This document shows positions 27,232 through 36,911 of a DNA stretch of 64,000 nt, piece by piece. Source of the DNA: Lentibacillus cibarius (GTDB lineage Bacteria > Bacillota > Bacilli > Bacillales > Amphibacillaceae); assembly GCF_005887555.1 (NCBI RefSeq), contig NZ_VCIA01000001.1:2976001-3040000 (forward strand), read 5' to 3'. The notes under the pieces were generated by a model, which did not search any database, was not told the DNA's origin, and worked only from the letters and a program-made list of their open reading frames with translations. The stretch's first letter is position 1. Every line of letters begins with the position of its first letter. The position numbers and the translations under genes are program-made.

Positions 27232-27281
27232 GAAAAACAATCACCCTGCCAGCGGTCCCGCATGCAGGGTGATTGTTTTTC
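27232..27281. terminator. Strong 18-bp hairpin terminator
   Basis: GAAAAACAATCACCCTGC (27232-27249) is perfectly complementary to 27264-27281, giving an 18-bp stem with a 14-base loop and T5 on both strands. It ends the channel/OmpA-domain unit. A smaller inverted repeat, GCCCGTA/TACGGGC (27324-27355), follows. Confidence 0.8.
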
Positions 27282-27433
27282 GCGGGGCAAGAGGGGCAGG
27301 ATCCATGTCCCGGTGATGTACTCGCCCGTAGAGCATGATTTCTATTTTTACGGGCAACAATAAAAGGACTCAACCTATATGGATACGCATGAAGCGATCC
27401 TCCCCCTAACAAGTATGAGCTCACTTGAATGTT

Positions 27434-27487
27434 TTTGATTGAAATTGATTTTTTGTGATTGATTTTTGCAATCGTTTTCGATATACT
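27434..27487 (+). promoter_or_regulatory. fru operon promoter with cre site and FruR-type repeats
   Basis: -35 TTGATT (27459-27464) and -10 TATACT (27482-27487) are 17 bases apart. TTGCAATCGTTTTCGA (27466-27481) fits the CcpA cre consensus with one mismatch and fills the spacer, so CcpA binding should block the promoter. Upstream, three repeats of the form TTGATT/TGATTGATTTTT (27435-27467) resemble a DeoR-family operator, probably for FruR. Confidence 0.75.
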
Positions 27488-27518
27488 TTACTTGAAAGAA
27501 AGTGGTGGGAGGTGGATC

Positions 27519-28271
27519 ATGCTTACAAGTGAACGTCATCAACGGATCATGGATTTAATCAAACAAAAACAAACCGTTACCATTCAGGATGTTGCCGTGG
27601 TAACTGGCGCATCGGAGTCCACCATTCGTCGTGATTTAACTGAGCTGGAAAACCGGCAAAAACTGCGGCGCATTCATGGTGGTGCGACGATTCATAAACA
27701 AATAAGCAGTGAATCAAGTGTTGGTGAAAAATCAGCCAAAAACAATCAGGAAAAAACAGCAATTGCCAAACACGCGGCATCACTTGTCGCGGAAGGGGAT
27801 TGTATTTTCCTGGATGCCGGAACAACGACAACAAAGATGATTCCTTATTTGCAAGGGAAACAGGTAACCGTTGTCACCAATGGCCTTACACATATGGATT
27901 CACTTGAGGAAAATGGGATACCTACCTACCTGACTGGTGGCTATATGAAGTCAAAAACGGGTGCTTTGATTGGCACACAAACCATGGAGACGCTTGGCAA
28001 CTACCGGTTTGATGCTTGTTTTATCGGGGTGAATGGTTTTGATATCACGTATGGGTATACAACGCCCGATCCCGAAGAAGCAGGGGTTAAACGTACGGCT
28101 TTACGCCTGGCCCGTGGTAAATATGTGCTAGCTGACAGCAGTAAATATCAAGGTATCACGTTTGCGGGAATTGCTGCATTAGATGCCGCTTGTTTAATCA
28201 CAACGTTGACAGATGAGCACATGCTAACAGCGCTAAGAAAACAAACAGAAGTTAGGAGCGTTTCTCCATGA
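27519..28271 (+). CDS. fruR: DeoR-family repressor of the fructose operon
   Basis: About 250 aa. The N-terminal winged HTH (TIQDVAVVTGASESTIRRDL, residues ~20-39) is typical of DeoR regulators. The C-terminal sugar-phosphate-binding domain includes FLDAGTTTTKM and VTNGLTHM. ATG 27519 has GGGAGGTGG upstream; the frame extends further but without a site. Its stop overlaps the fruK start (ATGA). In relatives it senses fructose-1-phosphate. Confidence 0.92.
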   Translation: MLTSERHQRIMDLIKQKQTVTIQDVAVVTGASESTIRRDLTELENRQKLRRIHGGATIHKQISSESSVGEKSAKNNQEKTAIAKHAASLVAEGDCIFLDAGTTTTKMIPYLQGKQVTVVTNGLTHMDSLEENGIPTYLTGGYMKSKTGALIGTQTMETLGNYRFDACFIGVNGFDITYGYTTPDPEEAGVKRTALRLARGKYVLADSSKYQGITFAGIAALDAACLITTLTDEHMLTALRKQTEVRSVSP

Positions 28272-29194
28272 TATATACGTGTACCATCACACCGTCGATT
28301 GATTACACGACTTATTTACCAACCTTTCGAACCGGCGACTTAAATCGCACGGAACATGTTGCGTATTATCCCGGTGGAAAGGGGATTAATGTATCCCGCG
28401 TGTTAAGCAGGTTGCGTGCAGATACGACGGCGCTGGGATTTGTCGGCGGATTTACCGGGGGTTATATAGAGACGTTTTTACAGAATGAAGGAATCTTGAC
28501 CGACTTTGTTCACACCAGTGAGACGACGCGGATTAATGTGAAAATAAAAGCAGATGAAGAAACGGAAATAAATGGTCCGGGCCCGGTTCTCGAGGAAAGG
28601 CTGCAAGCGCAATTATTTTCCAAACTACAGTCACTACAACAGGGGGATACGTTCGTGCTTGCCGGGCGGATTCCAAACAGCATTCCGGATGCCTTTTTAG
28701 ATAAAGTCGGCGAACTGTGCCAATCGCGAGGCGTGCATTTTGTTGTGGATACATCCGGCCCAAGGTTAAAAAAGCTCGCTAAGCAGCAACCATTTTTAAT
28801 GAAACCGAATCAGGAAGAGTTAGGCGAGATGTTTGATACAACGATTCATGATCGGCACGAGGCACATGCCTGCGCAGAGCAATTAGTGGCACAGGGGATA
28901 ACCAATGTAATCGTTTCGATGGGGGGAGCAGGCGCGCTCTTTGTAAATAGCGAAACGGCAGTAGCAGCAGTGGCCCCTGAAGGTCATGTGCAGAACACAG
29001 TTGGTGCGGGTGATTCGGTTGTCGCCGGGTTCCTAGCCTTCTATGAAAAAGGAGCAAGTGTGAAGGACGCTTTTCAATTTGGTGTCGCTTGTGGCAGTGC
29101 GACAGCCTTTTCAACTGATTTATGTGAACGACAGCAGGCAGAAGCATTGCGCCAAACGGTAAAACTCTCCACGATGAACAAGGATGTGAGATAA
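28268..29194 (+). CDS. fruK: 1-phosphofructokinase
   Basis: PfkB-family kinase converting fructose-1-phosphate to fructose-1,6-bisphosphate. GGKGINVSRVL near residue 37 and NTVGAGDSVVAGFLAF near the C-terminus are the two PfkB signatures, with the catalytic Asp in GAGDS. 308 aa, standard length. Overlaps fruR by 4 bases and abuts fruA. Confidence 0.95.
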   Translation: MIYTCTITPSIDYTTYLPTFRTGDLNRTEHVAYYPGGKGINVSRVLSRLRADTTALGFVGGFTGGYIETFLQNEGILTDFVHTSETTRINVKIKADEETEINGPGPVLEERLQAQLFSKLQSLQQGDTFVLAGRIPNSIPDAFLDKVGELCQSRGVHFVVDTSGPRLKKLAKQQPFLMKPNQEELGEMFDTTIHDRHEAHACAEQLVAQGITNVIVSMGGAGALFVNSETAVAAVAPEGHVQNTVGAGDSVVAGFLAFYEKGASVKDAFQFGVACGSATAFSTDLCERQQAEALRQTVKLSTMNKDVR

Positions 29195-31090
29195 ATGAAG
29201 ATAACCGAGCTCTTAAAGAAAGATACGCTCATACTCGATTTAGAAGCTAATACGAAAGAAGACGTATTAAATGAATTAGTCGGAAAACTGGATGCGGCCG
29301 GGAAACTATCTGATGTGGAAAGCTTCAAACGCGATATTTGGCGCCGGGAGGAAGAAAGCACAACAGGTATTGGTGAAAGTGTCGCTATTCCGCATGCGAA
29401 ATCTGCCGCAGTGGAAACGCCGGCCATTGCGTTTGGACGCTCTAGCGATGGGATAGATTTTGCCTCCCTCGACGGACAGCCGGCCCATCTTTTTTTCATG
29501 ATTGCGGCAAGTGAAGGGGCAAACAATGACCATTTAGAGGCACTTTCCCGGTTGTCAACGTTTTTGATGGATACCTCATTCCGGGATAAACTATATGCGG
29601 CAACGACAACAGAAGAAATCATTCAAGCAGTCAATGCCAAAGAAGCGGAAGTTGAAGGGGAAGCGGAGGATAGTTCCGACGACGCTACCGCTAAGCTGCT
29701 AGCCGTTACAGCGTGTCCAACTGGTATCGCACATACGTACATGGCTGCTGAAAAATTACAAGAAACCGCTAATGACTTAGGGTTAGCTATTAAAGTTGAA
29801 ACGAACGGATCAAGCGGTGTCAAAAATAGGCTGACAAAAGAAGAAATCGACCAAGCAGATGCCATCATCGTTGCAGCAGATACTCAAGTAGAAATGGCGC
29901 GTTTTGACGGTAAGCCGGTTATCCAAACAGGGGTTGGCAAGGCCATCCATGAGGCAGAAGATTTGTTAAAACAAGCCTCCTCCCAAAACGATGTCTCCAT
30001 CTATCATCATGAGGGTGGAAAAAGTGAAGATGAAGAAAAGGGCGAACGCACCGGTTTTTATAAACACTTGATGAATGGTGTTTCCAACATGCTGCCATTT
30101 GTAGTGGGCGGCGGTATTTTAATTGCCCTTTCCTTTTTCTGGGGAATTAATGCTTCTGATCCCGACAGCCCCGAATACAATGCGTTTGCGGCGATGTTGA
30201 ATGAAATTGGTGGCGGTAAGGCGTTCTTCCTTATGGTGCCAGTACTGTCCGGTTTTATCGCGTCAAGTATCGCTGAACGCCCAGGCTTTGCGCCGGGCAT
30301 GGTCGGAGGTCTGATCGCAACAACGGTTTCCGGTGCCTCAGGTGCATCCGGTGGGTCAGGATTTCTGGGCGGATTAATTGCTGGTTTTCTAGCCGGTTAT
30401 GTGACCCTGTTTGTGAAAAAAGCATTCAGCCGTTTGCCGGATGCGTTAGAAGGATTAAAACCGGTATTATTTTACCCGCTTTTCGGTATTGCTTTGACAG
30501 GAATCATTATGATGCTTATCAATCCGCCATTGACCCAGTTGTATACTGGCTTAACGCACTTTTTGGAAAGTATGGGCGGAACCAATCAACTGCTTGTCGG
30601 ACTGATTATTGGTGCGATGATGGCATTTGATATGGGTGGACCACTCAATAAGGCGGCATATACATTCGGTATTGCCATGCTTGATGCGGGAAATTATACG
30701 TTTATCGCTGCGGCTATGGCGGGTGGAATGGTGCCACCGCTCGGGGTTGCGCTGGCTACCTCACTATTTAAAAATCGTTTTACGAAACAGGAACAAGAAG
30801 CTGGGAAAACTGCCTATGTACTAGGGGCCTGCTTTATTACAGAAGGGGTTATCCCATTTGCAGCGGCTGACCCCGCTCGCATTATTCCGGCGACCGTTAC
30901 AGGTGCAGCGGTAACTGGTGGATTGACCATGCTGTTTGATATTGGGCTGCGCGCCCCACATGGCGGCATATTTGTAATGGGGCTGGTAGAAGGTGGTGCA
31001 GGTACCATACTTCTTTATGCAGTATCAATCATTATTGGTGCCATTGTTACGGCGTTGCTAGCAGGCTTATTGAAGAAGCGCATAAGGTAG
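29195..31090 (+). CDS. fruA: PTS fructose transporter subunit IIABC
   Basis: 631 aa with domains in the order IIA-IIB-IIC. The IIA phosphorylation site is H67 in GESVAIPHAK, the IIB site is C174 in VTACPTGIAHTYMAAE, and IIC begins near residue 290 with GFYKHLMNGVSNMLPFVVGGG, followed by multiple helices. It brings in fructose as fructose-1-phosphate, the substrate of FruK. The start directly follows the fruK stop, with GGATGTGAG as ribosome binding site. It ends the operon; the 52-bp array begins about 125 bases later. Confidence 0.96.
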   Translation: MKITELLKKDTLILDLEANTKEDVLNELVGKLDAAGKLSDVESFKRDIWRREEESTTGIGESVAIPHAKSAAVETPAIAFGRSSDGIDFASLDGQPAHLFFMIAASEGANNDHLEALSRLSTFLMDTSFRDKLYAATTTEEIIQAVNAKEAEVEGEAEDSSDDATAKLLAVTACPTGIAHTYMAAEKLQETANDLGLAIKVETNGSSGVKNRLTKEEIDQADAIIVAADTQVEMARFDGKPVIQTGVGKAIHEAEDLLKQASSQNDVSIYHHEGGKSEDEEKGERTGFYKHLMNGVSNMLPFVVGGGILIALSFFWGINASDPDSPEYNAFAAMLNEIGGGKAFFLMVPVLSGFIASSIAERPGFAPGMVGGLIATTVSGASGASGGSGFLGGLIAGFLAGYVTLFVKKAFSRLPDALEGLKPVLFYPLFGIALTGIIMMLINPPLTQLYTGLTHFLESMGGTNQLLVGLIIGAMMAFDMGGPLNKAAYTFGIAMLDAGNYTFIAAAMAGGMVPPLGVALATSLFKNRFTKQEQEAGKTAYVLGACFITEGVIPFAAADPARIIPATVTGAAVTGGLTMLFDIGLRAPHGGIFVMGLVEGGAGTILLYAVSIIIGAIVTALLAGLLKKRIR

Positions 31091-31214
31091 TAGTGCCACT
31101 TTCGAAATGCGCTGGGTTGTGGTACGGGCTTTAAAATAGATGGTACATCATTTAAAAATGGTACATCATTTAAAAAAGAGTCTGTTTACTAAATCGTCAT
31201 GATCGCCGACGACT

Positions 31215-32178
31215 CCACCGAGAAAAGGGCATTTATAACGCAAATGAGTGACCGAATAAGGCCGGACCATGGAAAAAAGGGCACTCATAACGTGGATGAG
31301 AGACCGATCGGGGCTGCTCCACTGGGAAAAGGGCATTCATAACGCAAATGAGTGACCAAATAAGGCCGGACCACGGAAAAAAGGGCACTCATAACGCAAA
31401 TGAGTGACCAAATAAGGCCGGACCACCGAGAAAAGGGCACTCATAACGCAGATGAGAGACCGATCGGGGCTGCTCCACTGGGAAAAGGGCACTCATAACG
31501 TGGATGAGTGACCAAACAAGGCCGGACCACGGAAAAAAGGGCACTCATAACGTGGATGAGTGACCAAACAAGGCCGGACGACCGAGAAAAGGGCACTCAT
31601 AACGTGGATGAGAGACCGATCGGGGCTGCTCCACTGGGAAAAGGGCGCTCATAACGCAAATGAGTGACCCAATAAGGCCGGACCACGGAAAAAAGGGCGC
31701 TCATAACGCAGATGAGTGACCAAACAAGGCCGGACCACGGAAAAAAGGGCGCTCATAACGCAGATGAGTGACCAAATAAGGCCGGACCACGGAAAAAAGG
31801 GCACTCATAACGCAAATGAGTGACCCAATAAGGCCGGACCACCGAGAAAAGGGCACTCATAACGCAGATGAGTGACCGATTGAGGCCGGACCATGGAGAA
31901 AAGGGCACTCATAACGCAGATGAGTGACCGATTGAGGCCGGACCATGGAAAAAAGGGCACTCATAACGCAGATGAGAGACCGATCGGGGCTGCTCCACTG
32001 GGAAAAGGGCACTCATAACGTGGATGAGAGACCAAACAAGGCCGGACGACCGAGAAAAGGGCACTCATAACGCAAATGAGTGACCCAATAAGGCCCCGCC
32101 ACGGAAAAAAGGGCGCTCATAACGCAGATGAGTGACCAAACAAGGCCGGACCATGGAAAAAAGGGCACTCATAACGTA
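31215..32178. repeat. Tandem array: 19 copies with an exact 52-bp period
   Basis: The core GGGC(A/G)(C/T)TCATAAC recurs at 31227, 31279, 31331 and every 52 bases up to 32163, with no insertion or deletion. A typical unit reads GGAAAAAAGGGCACTCATAA, then CGCAGATGAGTGACC, then an AT/GC linker ending GGCCGGACCAC. ACTCAT and ATGAGT pair around a 7-base loop in most units. Linkers come in a few recurring types (AATAAGGCCGGACCAC and GATCGGGGCTGCTCCACTG), so there are no unique spacers. The period is not a multiple of 3 and no gene is seen. It lies between fruA and a terminator at 32.26 kb. Confidence 0.92.
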
Positions 32179-32257
32179 CAGAAAGATGGTCATCATTAAC
32201 GGCATCATAATTCCTGTACCGGCCGCTGCTGCTGTGAACCAATAATGATGACTACAA

Positions 32258-32290
32258 AAGACCGGGTCAACAATAGCCCGGTCTTGTTAC
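32258..32290 (+). terminator. Rho-independent terminator
   Basis: AAGACCGGG (32258-32266) pairs with CCCGGTCTT (32277-32285), followed by a short T-rich stretch. It probably ends any transcript through the 52-bp array. Confidence 0.65.
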
Positions 32291-32491
32291 ATATAAAATG
32301 AAATGCACTATTAGTCTGCAAAACAACTTTTGTCGTACTGATAACCCACAGGTGCAGAAGATTTTCTAAGCTTTCCAGAAATCAGGTAAAGATGGAACAA
32401 TCCCACTGCAGTTTTTTTGTTTCATAAAATTTTCTCCCCAAATGATGAATCGGCTATTTACATTCCCGGGAAGAGAGCGGGGAAAACAATC

Positions 32492-32593
32492 TTATTCCCC
32501 ACACACTTTATTTCCCCCTGTCTTCCTTACTTTACCTTGCTTGATCCATTCATCGATTTGGTCTTTTGTCCATCCGGCCTTTTCTATATACAA
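32492..32593 (-). pseudogene. Short coding remnant on the minus strand
   Basis: A 33-codon frame reads YIEKAGWTKDQIDEWIKQGK and looks like natural protein (amphipathic, acidic/basic balance), but it starts only from a TTG just after a stop. It is probably the tail of a lost gene. The surrounding 32291-32712 gap otherwise holds an extended -10 (TGATACAAT near 32629-32637) that could serve the envelope operon. Confidence 0.3.
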
Positions 32594-32712
32594 AACTCAA
32601 CCAATCCAACGCCCCCCAATCCCCCAGAATATGATACAATTTTGAATGAATACATAATAAAGAAACGTTTTTCTAATGCGGAACGTCTATAAAGGTACGA
32701 GGGGGGAAAAGG

Positions 32713-35097
32713 ATGAAAAGACAATTGCAGATGATTGGTTTTTTTGCACTTGTTTTTATGTTTTTAAGTTTTGGTCTTACCTGCATTGTGCATGCAGATG
32801 AACAAGATATTAGGCTGAACATACAGGTAGACGCCGGATTAAATGGAAAAGTGAAGCAGCAGCAGGGCTATCCTGTTACGTTAACGATCACGAATGAAAA
32901 AGCAGATTTCACCGGGGACCTTGTCGTCACGCTACCAGTTGGCAACAAGGTTATCCCTATTGACATTGCCTCCGGGACAACGAAAATGATTACATTTTCG
33001 GTTCCGGCAATGCGGGAAGGTGCTTTCAGTCGAGGATCTAATCAAAAGGTGCAGCGTTTTCATTTATATGAAGGAAATTGGGAAGATGGCGAGGAAGTAA
33101 CCATCGACACCAGTCTTGATTTGTCTCCTGCCTATATGGCGCGAGAAAAATTAGTGATAGGTGTACTTTCCGACCGTCCGGATAGTTTAAATTATATAAA
33201 ATTAGCATCTTTCCAAGGTAATAGTCCGGAAGTTATTCATTTACAGGCAAGTGATCTCCCTGAAGATGCTACAGGGCTAGATGTTCTGGATATGCTTGTC
33301 ATCAATGATTATTCGGTTGCGAAATTACCGGATAACATTCAAGCGGCCATGAAAGATTGGGTAGGAGAAGGTGGGACGCTTGTAACCGGTAGTGAGCCTG
33401 GGCTGCAGCAACAGTTTGGTGAACTTGCCGACTTATTGCCGCTAACAGTTAAAGGAAAAGAAATAGTTCAAAAGATGCAAGGTTTTAGTAAACTCTATCA
33501 AAAGCCGCTTCAAGCGGATAGCATAGAATTGTTTACCGGGGAGATCGACGAAAAAGCTCGTGTGCTGTATAAAGAAGATTCGCTTCCGTTAGTTGCTGAG
33601 AAGGCGTTTGGTCAGGGCGACGTTACCCAGGTCGCATTCGATTTGGGGTTACCTGTGTTGGCCGATTGGAAGGGAAGTCAATCATTGTGGGAAACTATTG
33701 GGAGCGATGCAGGCAATAGGAATTCGCAAATGATGCCGCTTAACTTGCGGATGAATGATCAATTGACGAACATGTCAAGAACCTTTCCGACGTTGGCGAA
33801 TTTCAAAGTTTCAACGCTTTCTTACCTATTTATTGCGTATTTGTTGTTGATTCTTCCTGTTCTTTACATCGTTTTAAAAAAAGCAGATAAACGGGAGTGG
33901 GCATGGGTGGTCATTCCTGCTATTGCGGTTATATCAAGCGTTGGATTATACGCAGTTGGAGCGAAAGACCGCAGTGGTCACGTAAAAACTAATACAGTGT
34001 CGGTTATTTCCGTAGATGAACAGGGCATTGGAAGTGGTGACGGCTCCGTCTCCATGTTATCCAAAGGGGCCGGCGCATACACGTTGACTATGGACAGTGA
34101 GCTCGATCCTGTGGCTGCAAACAATCGATATAACCCACAGCAGACGGTGACAGACTTGCCGTTTGTTGAAGCAAAAGGAAAGCATACAGCGATTAACTAT
34201 CGGAATGTGGAATTCTGGTCACCACGGAGTGCAGCAATTGATTATCCTGTGAAGAAATATGGTCACTTCCAGTCTGGTTTAACACGAGCAGATGATAACA
34301 TAAGTGGACAGATCACCAATAATTTCAAACACGATTTGCACGACGTTTACTTGATCAGCGGAAACAATTACCAAAAGGTAGGAGATTTGGCTGCTGGTAA
34401 GTCCAAAGAAATCAGTTTCAGTGTGAAGGACAAGAGCTTTTATCAACGCCCAATTGAGGGAGTTGCTCAACGATTATTTGATCAGCTTGGTTCCATGACC
34501 CAACACAGCGATCAAGCGCTACAAGCGGATCTGTTGTCGATGGCTATTCGAAATAACATGCAGCGTAACGTTAATACACCTGTTTTAATCGGATTTAGCG
34601 ACGAAGCGTTATATCCGGTAACCGTAAATGGCGATGAAACGGTTCAGAACAATCTTCATTTGTTCACCCAACCGGTAACGATTCAATTGCCTCGTAATGA
34701 AAAAAGCACTTTTTCATCCGAAATGAATTTACCAAACATATCGGTTCTTGATGGCCAAATTTTTCACAATGGGACGATGCAGAACCAACTTTTCTTTGAC
34801 GCTGAATCGGGCACCTATTTATTGAGGTATGAACTGCCAGCATCGTTAAAAGAGCGAACGGTTCAGCTAAAGGAAATAGACGTGAGCATTCCGAACCACA
34901 GAAATGGAACCACCTATTCACTTCACAATGTTGAAAGTGATACGTATGAAGCAATAGATCAAAATCAGGCTTCTTTTGATCAGCGTGCTCATGAAAACTA
35001 TATAACAGACAATGCGGTGGTTGTTCGTGTGAAAGCTAGTAGAGATGGTTCTATCAAAGTTCCAACGGTTCGCGTCAAAGGAGTGATAAACCCATGA
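32713..35097 (+). CDS. Large secreted/membrane protein, first gene of MoxR-VWA operon
   Basis: 794 aa. A signal peptide (residues ~1-29, ending VHADEQ) is followed by a beta-rich extracellular region starting IRLNIQVDAGLNGKV, a GATase-like central part (ASDLPEDATGLDVLDMLVIND in parts, WVGEGGTLVTGS), and two membrane helices at ~365-385 (FIAYLLLILPVLYIV) and ~395-412. The C-terminal half is again outside. The next gene's ATG overlaps its stop. It is likely the anchor or sensor of the complex encoded downstream. AGGGGGGAAAAGG precedes the ATG. Confidence 0.75.
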   Translation: MKRQLQMIGFFALVFMFLSFGLTCIVHADEQDIRLNIQVDAGLNGKVKQQQGYPVTLTITNEKADFTGDLVVTLPVGNKVIPIDIASGTTKMITFSVPAMREGAFSRGSNQKVQRFHLYEGNWEDGEEVTIDTSLDLSPAYMAREKLVIGVLSDRPDSLNYIKLASFQGNSPEVIHLQASDLPEDATGLDVLDMLVINDYSVAKLPDNIQAAMKDWVGEGGTLVTGSEPGLQQQFGELADLLPLTVKGKEIVQKMQGFSKLYQKPLQADSIELFTGEIDEKARVLYKEDSLPLVAEKAFGQGDVTQVAFDLGLPVLADWKGSQSLWETIGSDAGNRNSQMMPLNLRMNDQLTNMSRTFPTLANFKVSTLSYLFIAYLLLILPVLYIVLKKADKREWAWVVIPAIAVISSVGLYAVGAKDRSGHVKTNTVSVISVDEQGIGSGDGSVSMLSKGAGAYTLTMDSELDPVAANNRYNPQQTVTDLPFVEAKGKHTAINYRNVEFWSPRSAAIDYPVKKYGHFQSGLTRADDNISGQITNNFKHDLHDVYLISGNNYQKVGDLAAGKSKEISFSVKDKSFYQRPIEGVAQRLFDQLGSMTQHSDQALQADLLSMAIRNNMQRNVNTPVLIGFSDEALYPVTVNGDETVQNNLHLFTQPVTIQLPRNEKSTFSSEMNLPNISVLDGQIFHNGTMQNQLFFDAESGTYLLRYELPASLKERTVQLKEIDVSIPNHRNGTTYSLHNVESDTYEAIDQNQASFDQRAHENYITDNAVVVRVKASRDGSIKVPTVRVKGVINP

Positions 35098-36026
35098 TAG
35101 AGATGATCAACTTAACGAAACGATACGGTCCGTTTACCGCACTGGAAAATCTGACCCTAACGATTGATAAAGGTACTGTTTTTGGGTTTGTCGGGCCGAA
35201 CGGTGCCGGAAAGTCTACCACGTTTTCCATTTTGGCAACCCTTTTGGCACCAAGTGACGGTTCCGCATATGTGAATGGGTATGATGTGACGAAAAATCCC
35301 AAGCAGGTGCGCAGGCATATTGGTTATGTACCCGACTTCTTTGGTGTATATGATCAGTTTAAAGTCAATGAGTATTTAGATTTTTATGGTGCGAGTTATG
35401 GTATTTCCAGTACAGAAAGAAAGGCGATTATTCCGCAATTACTAGAGCTTGTCAATCTGACGGAAAAAGCAGACAGCTATGTTGATTTGCTCTCAAGAGG
35501 GATGAAGCAGCGTCTTTGTTTGGCACGCGCATTAATTCATGATCCGGAAGTGCTTATATTAGATGAGCCGGCGTCCGGACTTGACCCGCGCGCCCGGGTT
35601 GAAATGCGAGGAATCTTACGGGAGCTGAAGGATATGGATAAGACCATTATTATTTCATCCCATATTCTCCCGGAGCTTTCAGAAATCTGTGATGAACTGG
35701 GGGTAATTGAAAACGGGCAGCTAATCGCCAGTGGTAATGTCAGTGACATTGAACATCAATTGCAGGGGCAAAAAGTATTATTGGTGACGGTCAAAGACAA
35801 TGTCGAGCAGGCTGTCCGCTTTTTTGAAGACGATCCAAACGTCGTCCGAATTGACCGGGACGAACAAAACGGACGACTTTTGCGGCTCTCTTATCAAGGG
35901 TCAGATGATGAGCAAATTGCATTGTTAAAAAAGGCTGTCAATAGTGACTTGTCCATTTTAACCCTTTCGCAAAAACAAACGAATTTAGAAGATATTTTCA
36001 TGGAAATTACCAAGGGAGGCGAATAA
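35094..36026 (+). CDS. ABC transporter ATP-binding protein
   Basis: 310 aa. Walker A GPNGAGKST, signature LSRGMKQRL, Walker B VLILDEPASGLDP and switch His SSHILPE are all present. It is of the ABC-2/DrrA export type with a C-terminal regulatory tail. It overlaps the first gene by 4 bases and abuts its permease partner. Substrate unknown. Confidence 0.93.
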   Translation: MIEMINLTKRYGPFTALENLTLTIDKGTVFGFVGPNGAGKSTTFSILATLLAPSDGSAYVNGYDVTKNPKQVRRHIGYVPDFFGVYDQFKVNEYLDFYGASYGISSTERKAIIPQLLELVNLTEKADSYVDLLSRGMKQRLCLARALIHDPEVLILDEPASGLDPRARVEMRGILRELKDMDKTIIISSHILPELSEICDELGVIENGQLIASGNVSDIEHQLQGQKVLLVTVKDNVEQAVRFFEDDPNVVRIDRDEQNGRLLRLSYQGSDDEQIALLKKAVNSDLSILTLSQKQTNLEDIFMEITKGGE

Positions 36027-36908
36027 ATGGGGCGTTTACAAGCATTATTCATCAACCCTGTCTTAAATAAAGAAATCAAATTGCGGTTTCGGTCCTTTAA
36101 GAACTTTTTAGGCATCTTTTTGTTTTTGGCCATCTGCGGAGCGGTTAGTCTCGCGTTCATCTATATTGAGACGCAATTGTCGCATGATAGTTTTACAGCT
36201 TCTGACAGCAGAAATTTGTTTATGCTGCTGTCGATGGGGCAGCTTGGCTTAATCGTGTTTATCACGCCCGGACTGACAGCGGGTGCGATTAGTGGAGAAA
36301 GGGAAAAGCAGACGTTGAATATTATGTTGACGACACAACAATCCTCCACATCGATCATTTTAAGCAAGCTGTTTTCTTCCATCTTATTTCTGACTTTAAT
36401 GTTAGTTGCGTCTTTGCCGCTATACAGTATTGTTTTCTTGTATGGTGGTGTTTCGCCGCAAATGGTATTTGTTACATTTGGTTATCAGTTATTGACGATG
36501 CTAACTATCGCAAGTATCGGCATCATGTTTTCGACGCTGATGAAAAGGACAATGCTTGCTACCATCACTACTTATGGCGTCATGCTATTTTTAGTTGTGG
36601 GTACGATCATTCTGTTTTTTATTATGCTCCGTTTCATCGTAGGGGTTTCGCAAGGACCACCGGGGGTAGGTCAACCCAGTCATATCATGCCATATTTGGT
36701 ACTAATGCTGAATCCTGGCGTTGCGATGATGACATCATTTGAACAAAATATGTTTGTCTATCAATTTCAGCAACTGGGAATTGATTGGCCGCTTTGGCGA
36801 GGTTTTACCATATCCTATATAACAATGACAGTGGTTGCGTTGTTAATGGCGATCAAACGGTTACGACCCACGATGCGGTTAAAGGCAACGCGAAAGAAGA
36901 AGGGGTAA
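36027..36908 (+). CDS. ABC-2 type transporter permease
   Basis: 293 aa with about six membrane helices. TAGAISGEREKQTLNIMLTT after helix 2 is the cytoplasmic coupling segment typical of ABC-2 permeases. It begins immediately after the ATPase gene, with AGGGAGGCG as ribosome binding site, and completes that exporter. Confidence 0.9.
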   Translation: MGRLQALFINPVLNKEIKLRFRSFKNFLGIFLFLAICGAVSLAFIYIETQLSHDSFTASDSRNLFMLLSMGQLGLIVFITPGLTAGAISGEREKQTLNIMLTTQQSSTSIILSKLFSSILFLTLMLVASLPLYSIVFLYGGVSPQMVFVTFGYQLLTMLTIASIGIMFSTLMKRTMLATITTYGVMLFLVVGTIILFFIMLRFIVGVSQGPPGVGQPSHIMPYLVLMLNPGVAMMTSFEQNMFVYQFQQLGIDWPLWRGFTISYITMTVVALLMAIKRLRPTMRLKATRKKKG

Positions 36909-36911
36909 CCG

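Noticed and set aside
27051..27233. Peptide of LKLSQ/LKFT heptads in the 21-bp array
   Set aside because: No ribosome binding site; single non-coding copies of the unit occur elsewhere.
31215..32178. CRISPR array
   Set aside because: Repeats are contiguous with recurring linkers, not unique spacers, and there are no cas genes.
32185..32245. Short frame MVIINGIIIPVPAAAAVNQ after the 52-bp array
   Set aside because: Too short and without a ribosome binding site; could be a gene remnant but not supportable.
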